The notes under the pieces were generated by a model that made no database searches, was not told the DNA's origin, and was given only the letters and a program-made list of their open reading frames with translations. The position numbers and the translations under genes were made by a program. 22,528 bases of DNA, taken from CAZDWZ01 sp964509425 (GTDB taxonomy: Bacteria; Bdellovibrionota_C; UBA2361; SZUA-149; CAZDWZ01). Numbering within the stretch: position 1 is the first letter of the stretch; the number at the start of each line of letters is the position of its first letter. Shown here piece by piece: positions 8,200-16,000 of the stretch. The DNA is taken from NCBI GenBank assembly GCA_964509425.1, contig CAZDWZ010000029.1:1-22528 (forward strand), written 5' to 3'.

Positions 8200-8220
8200 C
8201 TACGGTTGAGCAACCGGTAG
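8200..8220 (-). promoter_or_regulatory. hairpin at the glycosyltransferase ribosome-binding site
   Basis: On the minus strand CTACCGGTTG and CAACCGTAG pair around a two-base loop with one bulged base. The foot of the hairpin touches the Shine-Dalgarno AGGTGATC (8201-8194). It could influence translation of the glycosyltransferase. There is no T-run, so it is unlikely to be an intrinsic terminator. It may also be chance. Confidence 0.25.
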
Positions 8221-8317
8221 ACGATCGTGAGCTGGGTTCTATGCACACCCTGCCATTCTTTTTCCCCGAGCGCCACAGTCAGACGCGAGCACCCGAGAAG
8301 CCCCTCGCCCTCGGGCG

Positions 8318-8758
8318 TCAGGTCGCGAGCAAGAGCATCCCGGCCACGATGAGCGCCCCGCCGAGAGCGACCTTTAACGTGAGAGGCTCTCCCAGGAACA
8401 CCACAGCGAAGAAGATGACGAGAGCGACGCTGAGCTTGTCCACTGGCGCAACGCGAGACGCGGGTGCCATCTGTAGCGCGCGGAAGTAGCAGAGCCACGA
8501 AAGCCCCGTCGCGATGACGGAGAGTACGAGCATCAACACCCCGTACCGCGAAAGCCGCGACAGAGGTTCCCACTCGTTTCGGAGCGCGACGATCACCACA
8601 GCCACTACCAGAATCACGAGCGTGCGAATGAGCGTTGCCAGGTTCGAGTTTATCTCGGAGACGCCGATTTTCCCGAGGATCGCGGTTAACGCCGCAAAGA
8701 CCGCCGAGCCGAGGGCGAAGAGGAGCCAACTCGAACCCGCGTTCGCCTGACCGTCCAT
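8318..8758 (-). CDS. half-size EamA/DMT-family permease
   Basis: A membrane protein of 146 residues with four to five helices (about 10-28, 38-58, 72-94, 108-123, 128-145). It matches the common single-repeat EamA type: SNLATLIRT in the second helix region, LSWLCYFRALQMAPASRVAP before DKLSV, and FLGEPLTLKVALGGALIVAG at the end. This group usually works as a homodimer; the substrate is unknown. The start ATG 8758 has GGAGGA five bases upstream; the in-frame ATG 8773 has no such site. It lies 240 bases downstream of phosphatase B on the same strand, with a likely terminator in between, and 129 bases upstream of the glycosyltransferase. EamA-type small permeases are known to flip undecaprenyl-phosphate-aminoarabinose in the Arn pathway (ArnE/ArnF), so a role beside an ArnT-like enzyme is plausible but inferred. 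Confidence 0.87.
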   Translation of the reverse strand: MDGQANAGSSWLLFALGSAVFAALTAILGKIGVSEINSNLATLIRTLVILVVAVVIVALRNEWEPLSRLSRYGVLMLVLSVIATGLSWLCYFRALQMAPASRVAPVDKLSVALVIFFAVVFLGEPLTLKVALGGALIVAGMLLLAT

Positions 8759-8893
8759 CGTTGTCCTCCGCATAGGGCCGCCCTTCCAGGAATGTGGAGT
8801 CGGGAGTTACCGGCTACGCCTCCGCCCCTGCACCTCCCCTTCCCCGCTTCCGAATGACTTTACCGGCGGCCGCTTCAACCATGCGCACCCATC

Positions 8894-8923
8894 AGAAACG
8901 AGCGGGAGCCCTTCGGCACCCGC
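8894..8923 (-). terminator. probable intrinsic terminator after the metal-efflux operon
   Basis: On the minus strand GCGGGTGCC (8923-8915) and GGCTCCCGC (8910-8902) form a nine-base stem with one T:T mismatch and a GAAG tetraloop, followed by TCGTTTCT. It lies about 76 bases after the phosphatase B stop. This would separate the metal-efflux unit from the EamA gene. The T-run is short and interrupted. Confidence 0.45.
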
Positions 8924-8998
8924 CGGTTGAGAGCTCGAATGCACTGGCATGGTAGGGGTGTGCGTTCGAACCGGTTCGCCGGCCGTGTCCCGCGGTGA

Positions 8999-9643
8999 TC
9001 ACTCGAACATTGAGGAGTGTGACACCCAGTCGCGGAACGTGACCGCGCTTTCGCCCCGGACTCGGGCGTACTCGCTGATCGCCCGGTCGAGTGTCGGGCG
9101 ACCCTGCACAATTTCCTTCAGCCTCCGCTCGGGCCAGAAGAATCCGTACCTCATCGTTAGTTGCTCGGCCGCCTCTTCCGGCGTGCGGCCTTCTTCTTCG
9201 AGCAACCATACCGCCGAAGCAACGCCCGCCCGGTGCGTGCCGCTCGAACAGTGAACCAGGACCGGCCGCGGGAGTTCGTCGAACGCGGCGGCGAGTTCGA
9301 GCAGGCTCTTCCGCTGGTCGATGCGGGCACTCGAAAACGGCACGTGCCGGTACACCGCGCCGCCCCGGCGGGCGGCATCGGCTTCGGTCAGTCCGGTGCC
9401 GTCGGGTGCGTCCGCCGTCAACCGCAGATCGATGACCGACTTGATCCCGTGCTCCCGGACCGCCCGAGTGAGTTCGTCCCTCGGCATCTGGGCGGAGCGG
9501 TAAAGCCGGCCGGGTACGACCTCGTGGAAGTTGTTCCGGAACAGGGCGTTCGCGGCGTAACTCGTGAAGTAGGTGGAGTCGCTGCCCATCTGATACCCGA
9601 GCATCAGAATGAGGACGGCCGCGAGCACAACCCACCGACGCAT
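8999..9643 (-). CDS. membrane-anchored TpbA-like tyrosine/dual-specificity phosphatase, copy B
   Basis: A phosphatase of 214 residues with loop VHCSSGTHRAG (Cys132, Arg138; C-x5-R). The conserved first half includes FHEVVPGRLYRSAQM and IKSVIDLRL. Residues 1-19 are a basic-hydrophobic signal anchor (MRRWVVLAAVLILMLGY), which should place the enzyme in the periplasm. The start ATG 9643 is the only one just before the anchor; no good Shine-Dalgarno is visible. The frame extends to 9802 but the extra residues look like out-of-frame coding. It follows lipoprotein B by 168 bases at the end of the czcCBA-like unit. It is a close paralogue of the gene at 4142-4825. Periplasmic TpbA in Pseudomonas controls biofilm exopolysaccharide through a membrane diguanylate cyclase; coupling to a metal pump would be a new setting. 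The family is firm; the substrate is unknown. Confidence 0.87.
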   Translation of the reverse strand: MRRWVVLAAVLILMLGYQMGSDSTYFTSYAANALFRNNFHEVVPGRLYRSAQMPRDELTRAVREHGIKSVIDLRLTADAPDGTGLTEADAARRGGAVYRHVPFSSARIDQRKSLLELAAAFDELPRPVLVHCSSGTHRAGVASAVWLLEEEGRTPEEAAEQLTMRYGFFWPERRLKEIVQGRPTLDRAISEYARVRGESAVTFRDWVSHSSMFE

Positions 9644-9811
9644 ACGAGGCGTCGCGACCGGGGATGGGCGTGCGTGAGGCACTTGTTCCGCGTCCCGCAC
9701 GAAATCGCCGTGCTCGCGAGGAAAATGCCGGGGCGTGGGTGCCCCGCGATCCAGTCGGCCGCTTTGCACCCAGTTTTCCTTTTCGACGAAGTTCGAGCGC
9801 ACAACCGGTCT

Positions 9812-10228
9812 CTACCCCCTCTTCCCGCTTGACACCTCGGGACACAGCGAGAGCCGCGGGAAAACCTGGATTACGGTGCCCGGCGGCGGAACCGCGTCGA
9901 ACACCGCATCGAACTCGGGATGTGCGTGGCTCGTGCGGCGGTGGCCGACTAAGCGGATCGCTCCGGACCGCGCAGCGACTTCCTTCCCTTCCGGCGAAAC
10001 GAGTCGAACAACAACGGAACCATCGACGGGCGTGACGATCCGCATCCCGCGTAGGCGGCCTTCGACGTGGAGCTTCCCGTCCCGCGCTTCCGCCGTCGCC
10101 GCCGCCTCGCACCCGGAAACACCCACCGTCTCTACGCGGTAGACACCGCGGGCGACGAGATCACGGTGAACCCACCCGCAGCCCGCAAGAAGAAGCACCA
10201 CCTGGATGCCGACCGTTCTCACCGTCAT
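9812..10228 (-). CDS. putative lipoprotein, copy B, coupled to czcA
   Basis: A small lipoprotein of 138 residues. The signal ends in the classical lipobox VVLLLAGC, with Cys17 lipidated. The mature domain shares ETVGVSGC, GRLRG and PPPGTVIQVFPRLSLC with copy A at 5998-6465. Its ATG (10228-10226) overlaps the czcA stop as ATGA, and a perfect AGGAGG lies seven bases upstream (10241-10236) inside the czcA end, so translation is coupled and the start is firm. It sits 168 bases before phosphatase B. I do not recognise the family; the sequence suggests a compact all-beta domain with a conserved Cys pair. Being made in step with the RND pump suggests a role at that pump or in reporting its state. 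Confidence 0.82.
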   Translation of the reverse strand: MTVRTVGIQVVLLLAGCGWVHRDLVARGVYRVETVGVSGCEAAATAEARDGKLHVEGRLRGMRIVTPVDGSVVVRLVSPEGKEVAARSGAIRLVGHRRTSHAHPEFDAVFDAVPPPGTVIQVFPRLSLCPEVSSGKRG

Positions 10229-13200
10229 GGCCTTGCCTCCTGAGCGGGCGGGGCCACTCGGCGCATCACCAACCGGTAGAGCGCGGGCAGCACAAACAGC
10301 GTCAGCGCCGTTGATGTCACGATGCCGCCGATGACGACGACCGCGAGCGGCCGTTGCACTTCAGCCCCGGTGCCGGTCGCGAGCGCCATCGGCACGAACC
10401 CGAGCGCCGCCACGACCGCGGTCATCATCACCGGCCGGAGCCGGGTGAGCGAACCGCTCACGATGGCCTCGTCCCGCTCCATGCCGTGGAAGAAAAGGCC
10501 GTTGATGAACGAGACCATGACCAGCCCGTTCAGCACCGCGACTCCGGAGAGAGCGATGAACCCGACCGCCGCCGAGATCGAGAACGGCAAACCGCAGGCC
10601 CAGAGCGAGACGATGCCACCGGAGAGCGCGAGCGGGACCGCGCTAAAGACCATGAGCGCCTGCCGCACCGAGCCGAACGTTCCGAACAGGAGGAGGAAGA
10701 TGAGGAAGAAGCACACCGGCACCACGATGGTGAGCCGCTTCTTGGCCGCGGTCAGGTTCTCGAACTGCCCGCCCCAAGTCATCCAGTAACCCGCCGGCAG
10801 TTTGACTTTGGACTCGATGGCGGCCTGGGCCTCGCCGACGAAGCTCCCGAGATCCCTGCCGCGGACGTTCGCCTGGACGACGATGCGCCGCTTGCCGTTC
10901 TCCCGGCTGATCTGATTCGGGCCGTCCACGAGGGCGAGGTCGGCGACCGAGGAGAGCGGGACGTAGCCGGGGGCGTGATCCGCTGGCGCGCCCTCCTCCT
11001 CGCCGGGCTCTGGCTTCGGCAGCGGGACGGGGAGGCGTCGCAGTTGATCGAGGTCCGCACGCAAGGCCTCGGGGAGCCGGACGAGCAGGTTGAACCGCCG
11101 GTCGCCCTCGAACACAAACCCCGCTTCCTTTCCACCGACCGCGGTGGCGACTATGTCCTGGACGTCCTTCACGCTCAGCCCGAGCCGAGACGCCTCTCTC
11201 CTCTTCACCGTGATGTCGAGCATCGGCAGGCCGGTAACCTGTTCGACACGCACGTCGCTCGCGCCGGGAATCTTCCGCAGAACGTTGAGTACTTCTTGCG
11301 CGGCCGGCAGCATCCTCTCGTAGTCGTCGCCGAAGAGTTTCACCGCCACGTCGCTCCGCACGCCCGCGATGAGTTCGTTGAACCGCATCTGGATCGGCTG
11401 CGTGAACTCGTAGTTGTTGCCCGGCAACTTCTCCACCGCCGCCTGAATCCGCTTGACCAACTCCGCTTTGGCAAGCGTCGTGTCGGGCCACTCAGCTTGT
11501 GGCCTCAAGATGATGAAGGTGTCAGACACGTTTGGCGGCATCGGGTCGGCCGCCAGCTCGGCCGTACCGGTCTTCGAGAAGACGAAGGCGACCTCCGGCA
11601 GGCGGCTCACCGCGCGTTCGACCGAGAACTGCATGTCTTGCGACTGCGTGAGTCCCGTCCGCGGCATCCGCAGCGCGTGGAGGGCAATGTCTTTCTCGTC
11701 GAGTGTGGGAACGAACTCCTGCCCCAGCGTCGAGAAGAGTGCGATCGAGAGAACGAAGGCAACGGCCGCCGCACCGACCACCGGGAGCGCGAACCGGAGA
11801 CTCGCTCGAAGCGCCGGCTCGTATCCCTTCTTCAAGAGCCGAATCAGGATGTTCTCCTTCTCCGTGATGTTCCCGCCCAGGCCGAGGGCGACCATCGCCG
11901 GGATGAAGGTGAGCGAGAGGACGAACGCCGCAGACAGGGCGAAGATGACGGTAATCGCCATCGGCTGGAACATCTTCCCCTCGATCCCGGTAAGGAACAG
12001 GATCGGAATGTAGACGGTGATGATGATGGCCTCGCCGAAAGCCGTCGCCCCCCGCACCTCGCGGCTCGCTTCGTACACGGTGTCGAGGCGCTCGGCCAGC
12101 GTGAGCCGCCGGCCGAGTTCGTGCTGCCGCTCGGCGAGGCGGCGGACGCAGTTCTCGACAATGATGACCGCCCCGTCGACGATGAGGCCGAAGTCAATGG
12201 CCCCCAGGCTCATCAGGTTCCCGCTCACCCGTCCCTGGACCATGCCGATCGCGGTCAGGCACATCGAGAGCGGGATCGCGAGGGCGGTGATGAGGGCGGC
12301 GCGGATGTTCCCGAGGAGGAGGAAGAGGACGACGATGACGAGGATGGCCCCCTCCGTCAGGTTCTTCTCCACCGTGCCGATCGTCGCATCGACCAACTTG
12401 GTGCGGTTCAGCACCGGCTTCGCGCGCACGCCGGGCGGGAGCGACTTGTTTACCTGCGCGAGCTTCTCGTCTACCGCCTTCGCCACCGTGCGGCTGTTCT
12501 CGCCGATGAGCATGAGGGCGGTGCCGACAACGACCTCTTCGCCGTTCTCGCTCGCGGATCCCGTCCGGAGTTCAGAGCCGAGCACCACCGAACCGACATC
12601 CCTCACGCGCACCGGGATGCCCCGCTGCTCGCGGATGACGACATCGGCGATCTCCCCCTCGTTCCTGAGGAGCCCGGAGGAGCGGACGACGTAGGACTCG
12701 CCCCGCTGCTCGATGTAACCCGCGCCAGTGCTCTGGCTGTTTCGTTCGAGCGCGCTGAGAATGTCGTCGAGCGTCACCTCATACGCGATCAACTTCGTCG
12801 GGTCGGGTTGGACGACGTAGTGCTTGAGGTACCCGCCGATCGCGTCCACGCCGGCGACTCCGGTGACGGTCTTTAGCTGCGGGCGGATCACCCAGTCCTG
12901 GAGTTCGCGGAGATAGGCCGCCTTCTCAAGCGGCGTCCGGAGCGTGCGGCCCTCGGGCGTCAGGTACGACCCGTCGGGCCGGAAGCCGGCGTCGGATGTC
13001 GCCCCCTCGGCCTTGCCCGCGTTTTCGTACTCCACGACCCACATGTAAATCTCGCCGAGGCCGGTCGAGATCGACCCCATACGCGGGTCCGCTCCGGGCG
13101 GGAGTGCGGCCCTCGCCTCGGCCAACCGCTCGTTCACCTGCTGGCGCGCGAAGTAGATGTCGACGGCGTCGTCGAAGACGGCCGTGACCTGGGAGAACCC

Positions 13201-13464
13201 GTTCCGGGAAAGCGAGCGGGTGTAGGACAGGCCGGGTATCCCGGCGAGTGCCGTTTCGACCGGGAACGTGATCTGCTTTTCGACCTCCGTCGGGGAGAAG
13301 GCGGGGTGGACGGTGTTGATCTGCACCTGGTTGTTCGTGATGTCGGGCACCGCGTCGATCGGGAGGCGGAGCAGCGACTCGACCCCGACGAGGGCCGCGC
13401 CCACGGTGAGGAGGATGACGAGGAGCCGGTGGTGAATGGAGAAGTGAAGAACTCGCTCAAGCAT
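10225..13464 (-). CDS. czcA: CzcA-type heavy-metal efflux RND permease
   Basis: A complete RND pump of 1079 residues, in line with CzcA (about 1060). The N-terminus has helix 1 and the signature LPIDAVPDITNNQVQINT (34-51). The TM4 motif DFGLIVDGAVIIVEN contains Asp424, Asp430 and Glu437, the full D-x5-D-x6-E proton/metal triad of the Co/Zn/Cd type. The periplasmic porter domains lie between helices 1-2 and 7-8, and the C-terminal half repeats the fold (VFSAVPLALSGGIVSLW, RLRPVMMTAVVAALGFVPMA). An extra stretch of about 30 residues (150-180) lies in the first porter domain. It starts 17 bases after the czcB-like stop and its own stop overlaps lipoprotein B. It exports divalent cations with the adaptor and outer-membrane genes just upstream. 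The triad argues for Co, Zn, Cd or Ni over Cu or Ag; the exact metal is inferred. Confidence 0.95.
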   Translation of the reverse strand: MLERVLHFSIHHRLLVILLTVGAALVGVESLLRLPIDAVPDITNNQVQINTVHPAFSPTEVEKQITFPVETALAGIPGLSYTRSLSRNGFSQVTAVFDDAVDIYFARQQVNERLAEARAALPPGADPRMGSISTGLGEIYMWVVEYENAGKAEGATSDAGFRPDGSYLTPEGRTLRTPLEKAAYLRELQDWVIRPQLKTVTGVAGVDAIGGYLKHYVVQPDPTKLIAYEVTLDDILSALERNSQSTGAGYIEQRGESYVVRSSGLLRNEGEIADVVIREQRGIPVRVRDVGSVVLGSELRTGSASENGEEVVVGTALMLIGENSRTVAKAVDEKLAQVNKSLPPGVRAKPVLNRTKLVDATIGTVEKNLTEGAILVIVVLFLLLGNIRAALITALAIPLSMCLTAIGMVQGRVSGNLMSLGAIDFGLIVDGAVIIVENCVRRLAERQHELGRRLTLAERLDTVYEASREVRGATAFGEAIIITVYIPILFLTGIEGKMFQPMAITVIFALSAAFVLSLTFIPAMVALGLGGNITEKENILIRLLKKGYEPALRASLRFALPVVGAAAVAFVLSIALFSTLGQEFVPTLDEKDIALHALRMPRTGLTQSQDMQFSVERAVSRLPEVAFVFSKTGTAELAADPMPPNVSDTFIILRPQAEWPDTTLAKAELVKRIQAAVEKLPGNNYEFTQPIQMRFNELIAGVRSDVAVKLFGDDYERMLPAAQEVLNVLRKIPGASDVRVEQVTGLPMLDITVKRREASRLGLSVKDVQDIVATAVGGKEAGFVFEGDRRFNLLVRLPEALRADLDQLRRLPVPLPKPEPGEEEGAPADHAPGYVPLSSVADLALVDGPNQISRENGKRRIVVQANVRGRDLGSFVGEAQAAIESKVKLPAGYWMTWGGQFENLTAAKKRLTIVVPVCFFLIFLLLFGTFGSVRQALMVFSAVPLALSGGIVSLWACGLPFSISAAVGFIALSGVAVLNGLVMVSFINGLFFHGMERDEAIVSGSLTRLRPVMMTAVVAALGFVPMALATGTGAEVQRPLAVVVIGGIVTSTALTLFVLPALYRLVMRRVAPPAQEARP

Positions 13465-13481
13465 AGTGTGACCCGTCCTGC

Positions 13482-14537
13482 TCAGTGTTCGTGCTCGGCT
13501 TCGCCTTTCTCAAGGTCGGCCTGGAGGATGAAGGTGTTCCCGCCCGCATACTTGGTCCCGGCCGCGAGCCCCTTCAGGATCTCAGCCCGGTCCTTGTCCT
13601 GCCGCCCCGTGACGACCGGCCGCGCCTCGAAGCGCCCCGGCTCTTCCTCGACGAAGACCACCGTCTTTCCCTCGCTCGTCCGGAGCGCGGAGTTCTCCAC
13701 CGAGACGCCGACCTCCGACTCCTCGAGCACGACATCGCCGGTGACGAACATCCCGGCTTGGTAATCCGCTGCCGCATTCGGAAGCACCGCGCGGACGAAA
13801 CGCGACTGCGTTTCCGCGTCCGTCACCGGGGAGAGGAACGAGATGGCGGACTCGCTCGCCCGCTGGTTCTGGACCCGGATGATGACGCGCTGCCCGAGAC
13901 GTACCTTGGAGTAGTCGTCCGGGAAGACGTAGAAGTCCGCGAACAGCTCGCTGTAGTCGGCGACGTCGAACAGCGTGCTCGCGTCTGTCACCGATTCGCC
14001 GACGGTGGCGTGGCGGCGAACGACGGTGCCGGGGATCTGTGCCTTGACCTCGTACGGCTGGAGCGTTTGGTTGTTCTCGACCACGGCGACGGTCTCGCCG
14101 CGCGCGACCGCGTCCCCGAGGCGCTTCCGGACCTCGCGAACGACGCCGGGGTAGCGCGGCGTTACGTGGGCCACGCGGTCTTCGTGCGGGACGAGCTTCC
14201 CGGTGAGAGTGAACGAGACGTTCAGTTTCGCCGGGCCGGCTTCGAGCACCTTAATCCCGAACTGCTTCATTATCTCCGGCGAGAGTTCAAGGTGCCCTTC
14301 TTCCTCCCCGTGCCCCTTTCCGTGCCCGTGCTCGTCGTGTTCGTCCGCGCGAACCGGCGAGGCCCCGCCGCAGGACGTACCCTCGGAGCAACTTTTGTTG
14401 GCCGAATGCTCCTCCTCGCCGTGACCGTGGCCGTGGTGGTCGTGTTCTTCCGCACGAGTCCGCGAGCCGCTACCGACGGCGGCCGCGATGAGCAGCGTCG
14501 CCGCGAGTACCCAAATTTCTCTTCGTGTCTTTTTCAT
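13482..14537 (-). CDS. czcB: His-rich CzcB-type periplasmic adaptor
   Basis: The membrane-fusion protein linking pump and outer-membrane channel, 351 residues. Signal region 1-29. Then a metal-ligand-rich stretch: HDHHGHGHG (32-40), Cys50 and Cys56, and DEHDEHGHGKGHGEEEGH (65-82). The adaptor core follows: SPEIMKQFGIKVLEAGPA, the beta-barrel, a lipoyl/barrel-sandwich part without a long hairpin (ETVAVVENN, IPGTVVRRHATVGESV), and the C-terminal domain ending EHEH. The start ATG 14537 has GGAGGAG just upstream; the frame runs to 14969 but overlaps the czcC-like gene and lacks a signal. It is 17 bases from both neighbours. The two His blocks separated by Cys are longer than in many CzcB proteins and suggest periplasmic metal capture before handover to the pump. 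Confidence 0.93.
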   Translation of the reverse strand: MKKTRREIWVLAATLLIAAAVGSGSRTRAEEHDHHGHGHGEEEHSANKSCSEGTSCGGASPVRADEHDEHGHGKGHGEEEGHLELSPEIMKQFGIKVLEAGPAKLNVSFTLTGKLVPHEDRVAHVTPRYPGVVREVRKRLGDAVARGETVAVVENNQTLQPYEVKAQIPGTVVRRHATVGESVTDASTLFDVADYSELFADFYVFPDDYSKVRLGQRVIIRVQNQRASESAISFLSPVTDAETQSRFVRAVLPNAAADYQAGMFVTGDVVLEESEVGVSVENSALRTSEGKTVVFVEEEPGRFEARPVVTGRQDKDRAEILKGLAAGTKYAGGNTFILQADLEKGEAEHEH

Positions 14538-14554
14538 TCTCTCCTCCGTGATCC

Positions 14555-15892
14555 TTAGAGTGGTGTGCCGAGCAACTTCTCGACCTCGGCAACGAGTCGG
14601 TGGTACTCCGCGCCCGCCTTGACGTACTCCCGGCGAACCTCGATCAGGGTCCGTTGGGCGTCGAGTAAGTCGAGTTGGGTGTAAATGCCTTGGGCGAAGC
14701 CGGACTTGGCGAGCGTCATCGCTTCCTCGGTCCGCGGCACGATCTCCTTCGCCATCACCTCCGCGACTTCCTTCGCCTGCACGATTTCCTGGTGGAGGGC
14801 GAACACCACCGCGCGGAGCCGCACGTCCACCGAGGTCGTCTCGACCTTCGCCTTCTCCACTTGTGCCTCGGACGCCGCGATGTCCCCCTGGGCGCGGTCG
14901 AAGATCTTCAGCGGAAAGCTCACGCCGGCGACCACCGCCTGGTCGTCCCAGTTCCTTCCCTGTCGCCACGCGCCGGAGACGACCAAGTCCGACACCCGCC
15001 GCGAGCGGGCGAGTGCGGCCTCGGCCGCCCGCACCTTTTCTTCGGCGACGGCGACGCGCCGTTCCGGCGCGGCCTCCGTTCGCGCGAGTAGCTCGTCGAG
15101 CGGCGGAAGCGGGTGAGTCGTGAACAGATCCCCGGACGCCGAGCGCACACCCGGACCGCGACTGCCCCAGTTCGCGGCGAGCTTCAGCTTCGCCGCCTGG
15201 AGGGAACGGACCGCCGCATTCAGCGAGTTCCTCGCGCGGGCGACCATGATTCGCGCGCGCTTCTCTTCGAGCGGGGTGCCGATGCTCGCCCGCGTCCGCT
15301 TCTCGACCGCCCGCACCAATTCCTCCGCCTGGCCCAGCGACGACCGAGCGATCCGTACTTCCTCCTGGGCGGCCACCACGTCGATAAAGTCCACCGTCGC
15401 CGAACCGAGCACGTCCACCCGCGTCGAGTCGTACTCGATTTGTGTCCGGTCGAGTGTCGCCGACGCCGCCTCGTGGCGGAGCTGCCGCTTGTCGCCGAGT
15501 TCGATGAGCTGGCTCAGTTGCAACGTGTTCTGGTACTGGACCTGGTTCCCGAACGCCCCGGAGCCGACGAAGTTCTCCGGGTTGATCGACAACTCCGGGT
15601 TCGGCCGGAGGCCGGCCTGAAGCACCTTGGCGTCACTCGACCGCACCTCCCACGAGTACGCCTTGAGCCGCGGGCTGCCCCGCAGTGTCGCCGCGAGCAC
15701 GTCCCGCAAGGTCACATCACCCGAGACGTCCGGCGGAGGGGCCGGCTCCTCGTGGGCCGTGTCGTCGTGAGCCACGTCCGCAGCGGGGTCGTGCCCGCCG
15801 GGCTGCGCGTCCGAGGACGTAATGGCGTTTGCAACCCCAAGGCCCGCGTGTGCTGGTATTAGGAGTCCGAGAAGGAAGAGTCGTGTCTTCAT
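14555..15892 (-). CDS. czcC: CzcC-type outer-membrane factor
   Basis: An outer-membrane efflux protein of the TolC/OEP superfamily, 445 residues. A signal peptide (about 1-23) is followed by a short His/Asp-rich tail (HDPAADVAHDDTAHEEP, near 34-50). Two OEP repeats follow, with LRPNPELSINPENF after repeat start LRDVLAATL, a coiled-coil stretch rich in Ala, Arg and Glu, and the second repeat closing with KSGFAQGIYTQLDLLDAQ and LLGTPL. There is no lipobox, unlike the paralogue at 17471-18943. It ends 17 bases before the adaptor gene and begins 108 bases after the small Cys-rich gene. It forms the trimeric channel that completes the efflux path. No strong ribosome-binding site is visible before ATG 15892. 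Confidence 0.93.
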   Translation of the reverse strand: MKTRLFLLGLLIPAHAGLGVANAITSSDAQPGGHDPAADVAHDDTAHEEPAPPPDVSGDVTLRDVLAATLRGSPRLKAYSWEVRSSDAKVLQAGLRPNPELSINPENFVGSGAFGNQVQYQNTLQLSQLIELGDKRQLRHEAASATLDRTQIEYDSTRVDVLGSATVDFIDVVAAQEEVRIARSSLGQAEELVRAVEKRTRASIGTPLEEKRARIMVARARNSLNAAVRSLQAAKLKLAANWGSRGPGVRSASGDLFTTHPLPPLDELLARTEAAPERRVAVAEEKVRAAEAALARSRRVSDLVVSGAWRQGRNWDDQAVVAGVSFPLKIFDRAQGDIAASEAQVEKAKVETTSVDVRLRAVVFALHQEIVQAKEVAEVMAKEIVPRTEEAMTLAKSGFAQGIYTQLDLLDAQRTLIEVRREYVKAGAEYHRLVAEVEKLLGTPL

Positions 15893-16000
15893 GGTCCACT
15901 TCGATTCAACTGGTTACGAGACGACCGCGCCGGAGCTAGTGGGCGCGGGGCCACACGGCACGCACGGCGCGCGTCGTGATGAACGAGATGACGCGGGCGA

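Noticed and set aside
8961..8978. TTCGAAC and palindrome CGAACCGGTTCG, looking like a tRNA T-arm
   Set aside because: The T-stem does not pair beyond two bases and no acceptor, D or anticodon arm can be built on either strand.
8892..10112. Minus-strand frame of 406 codons
   Set aside because: Overlaps phosphatase B and lipoprotein B in another frame; low-complexity Arg/Gly/Pro content; no motif.
10354..12876. Long plus-strand frame of 840 codons
   Set aside because: It is antisense to the complete czcA-like gene and is Arg/Asp/His-rich without any domain; a typical GC-rich shadow.
14538..14969. Upstream extension of the czcB-like frame
   Set aside because: It overlaps the czcC-like gene and would bury the signal sequence; ATG 14537 has GGAGGAG.
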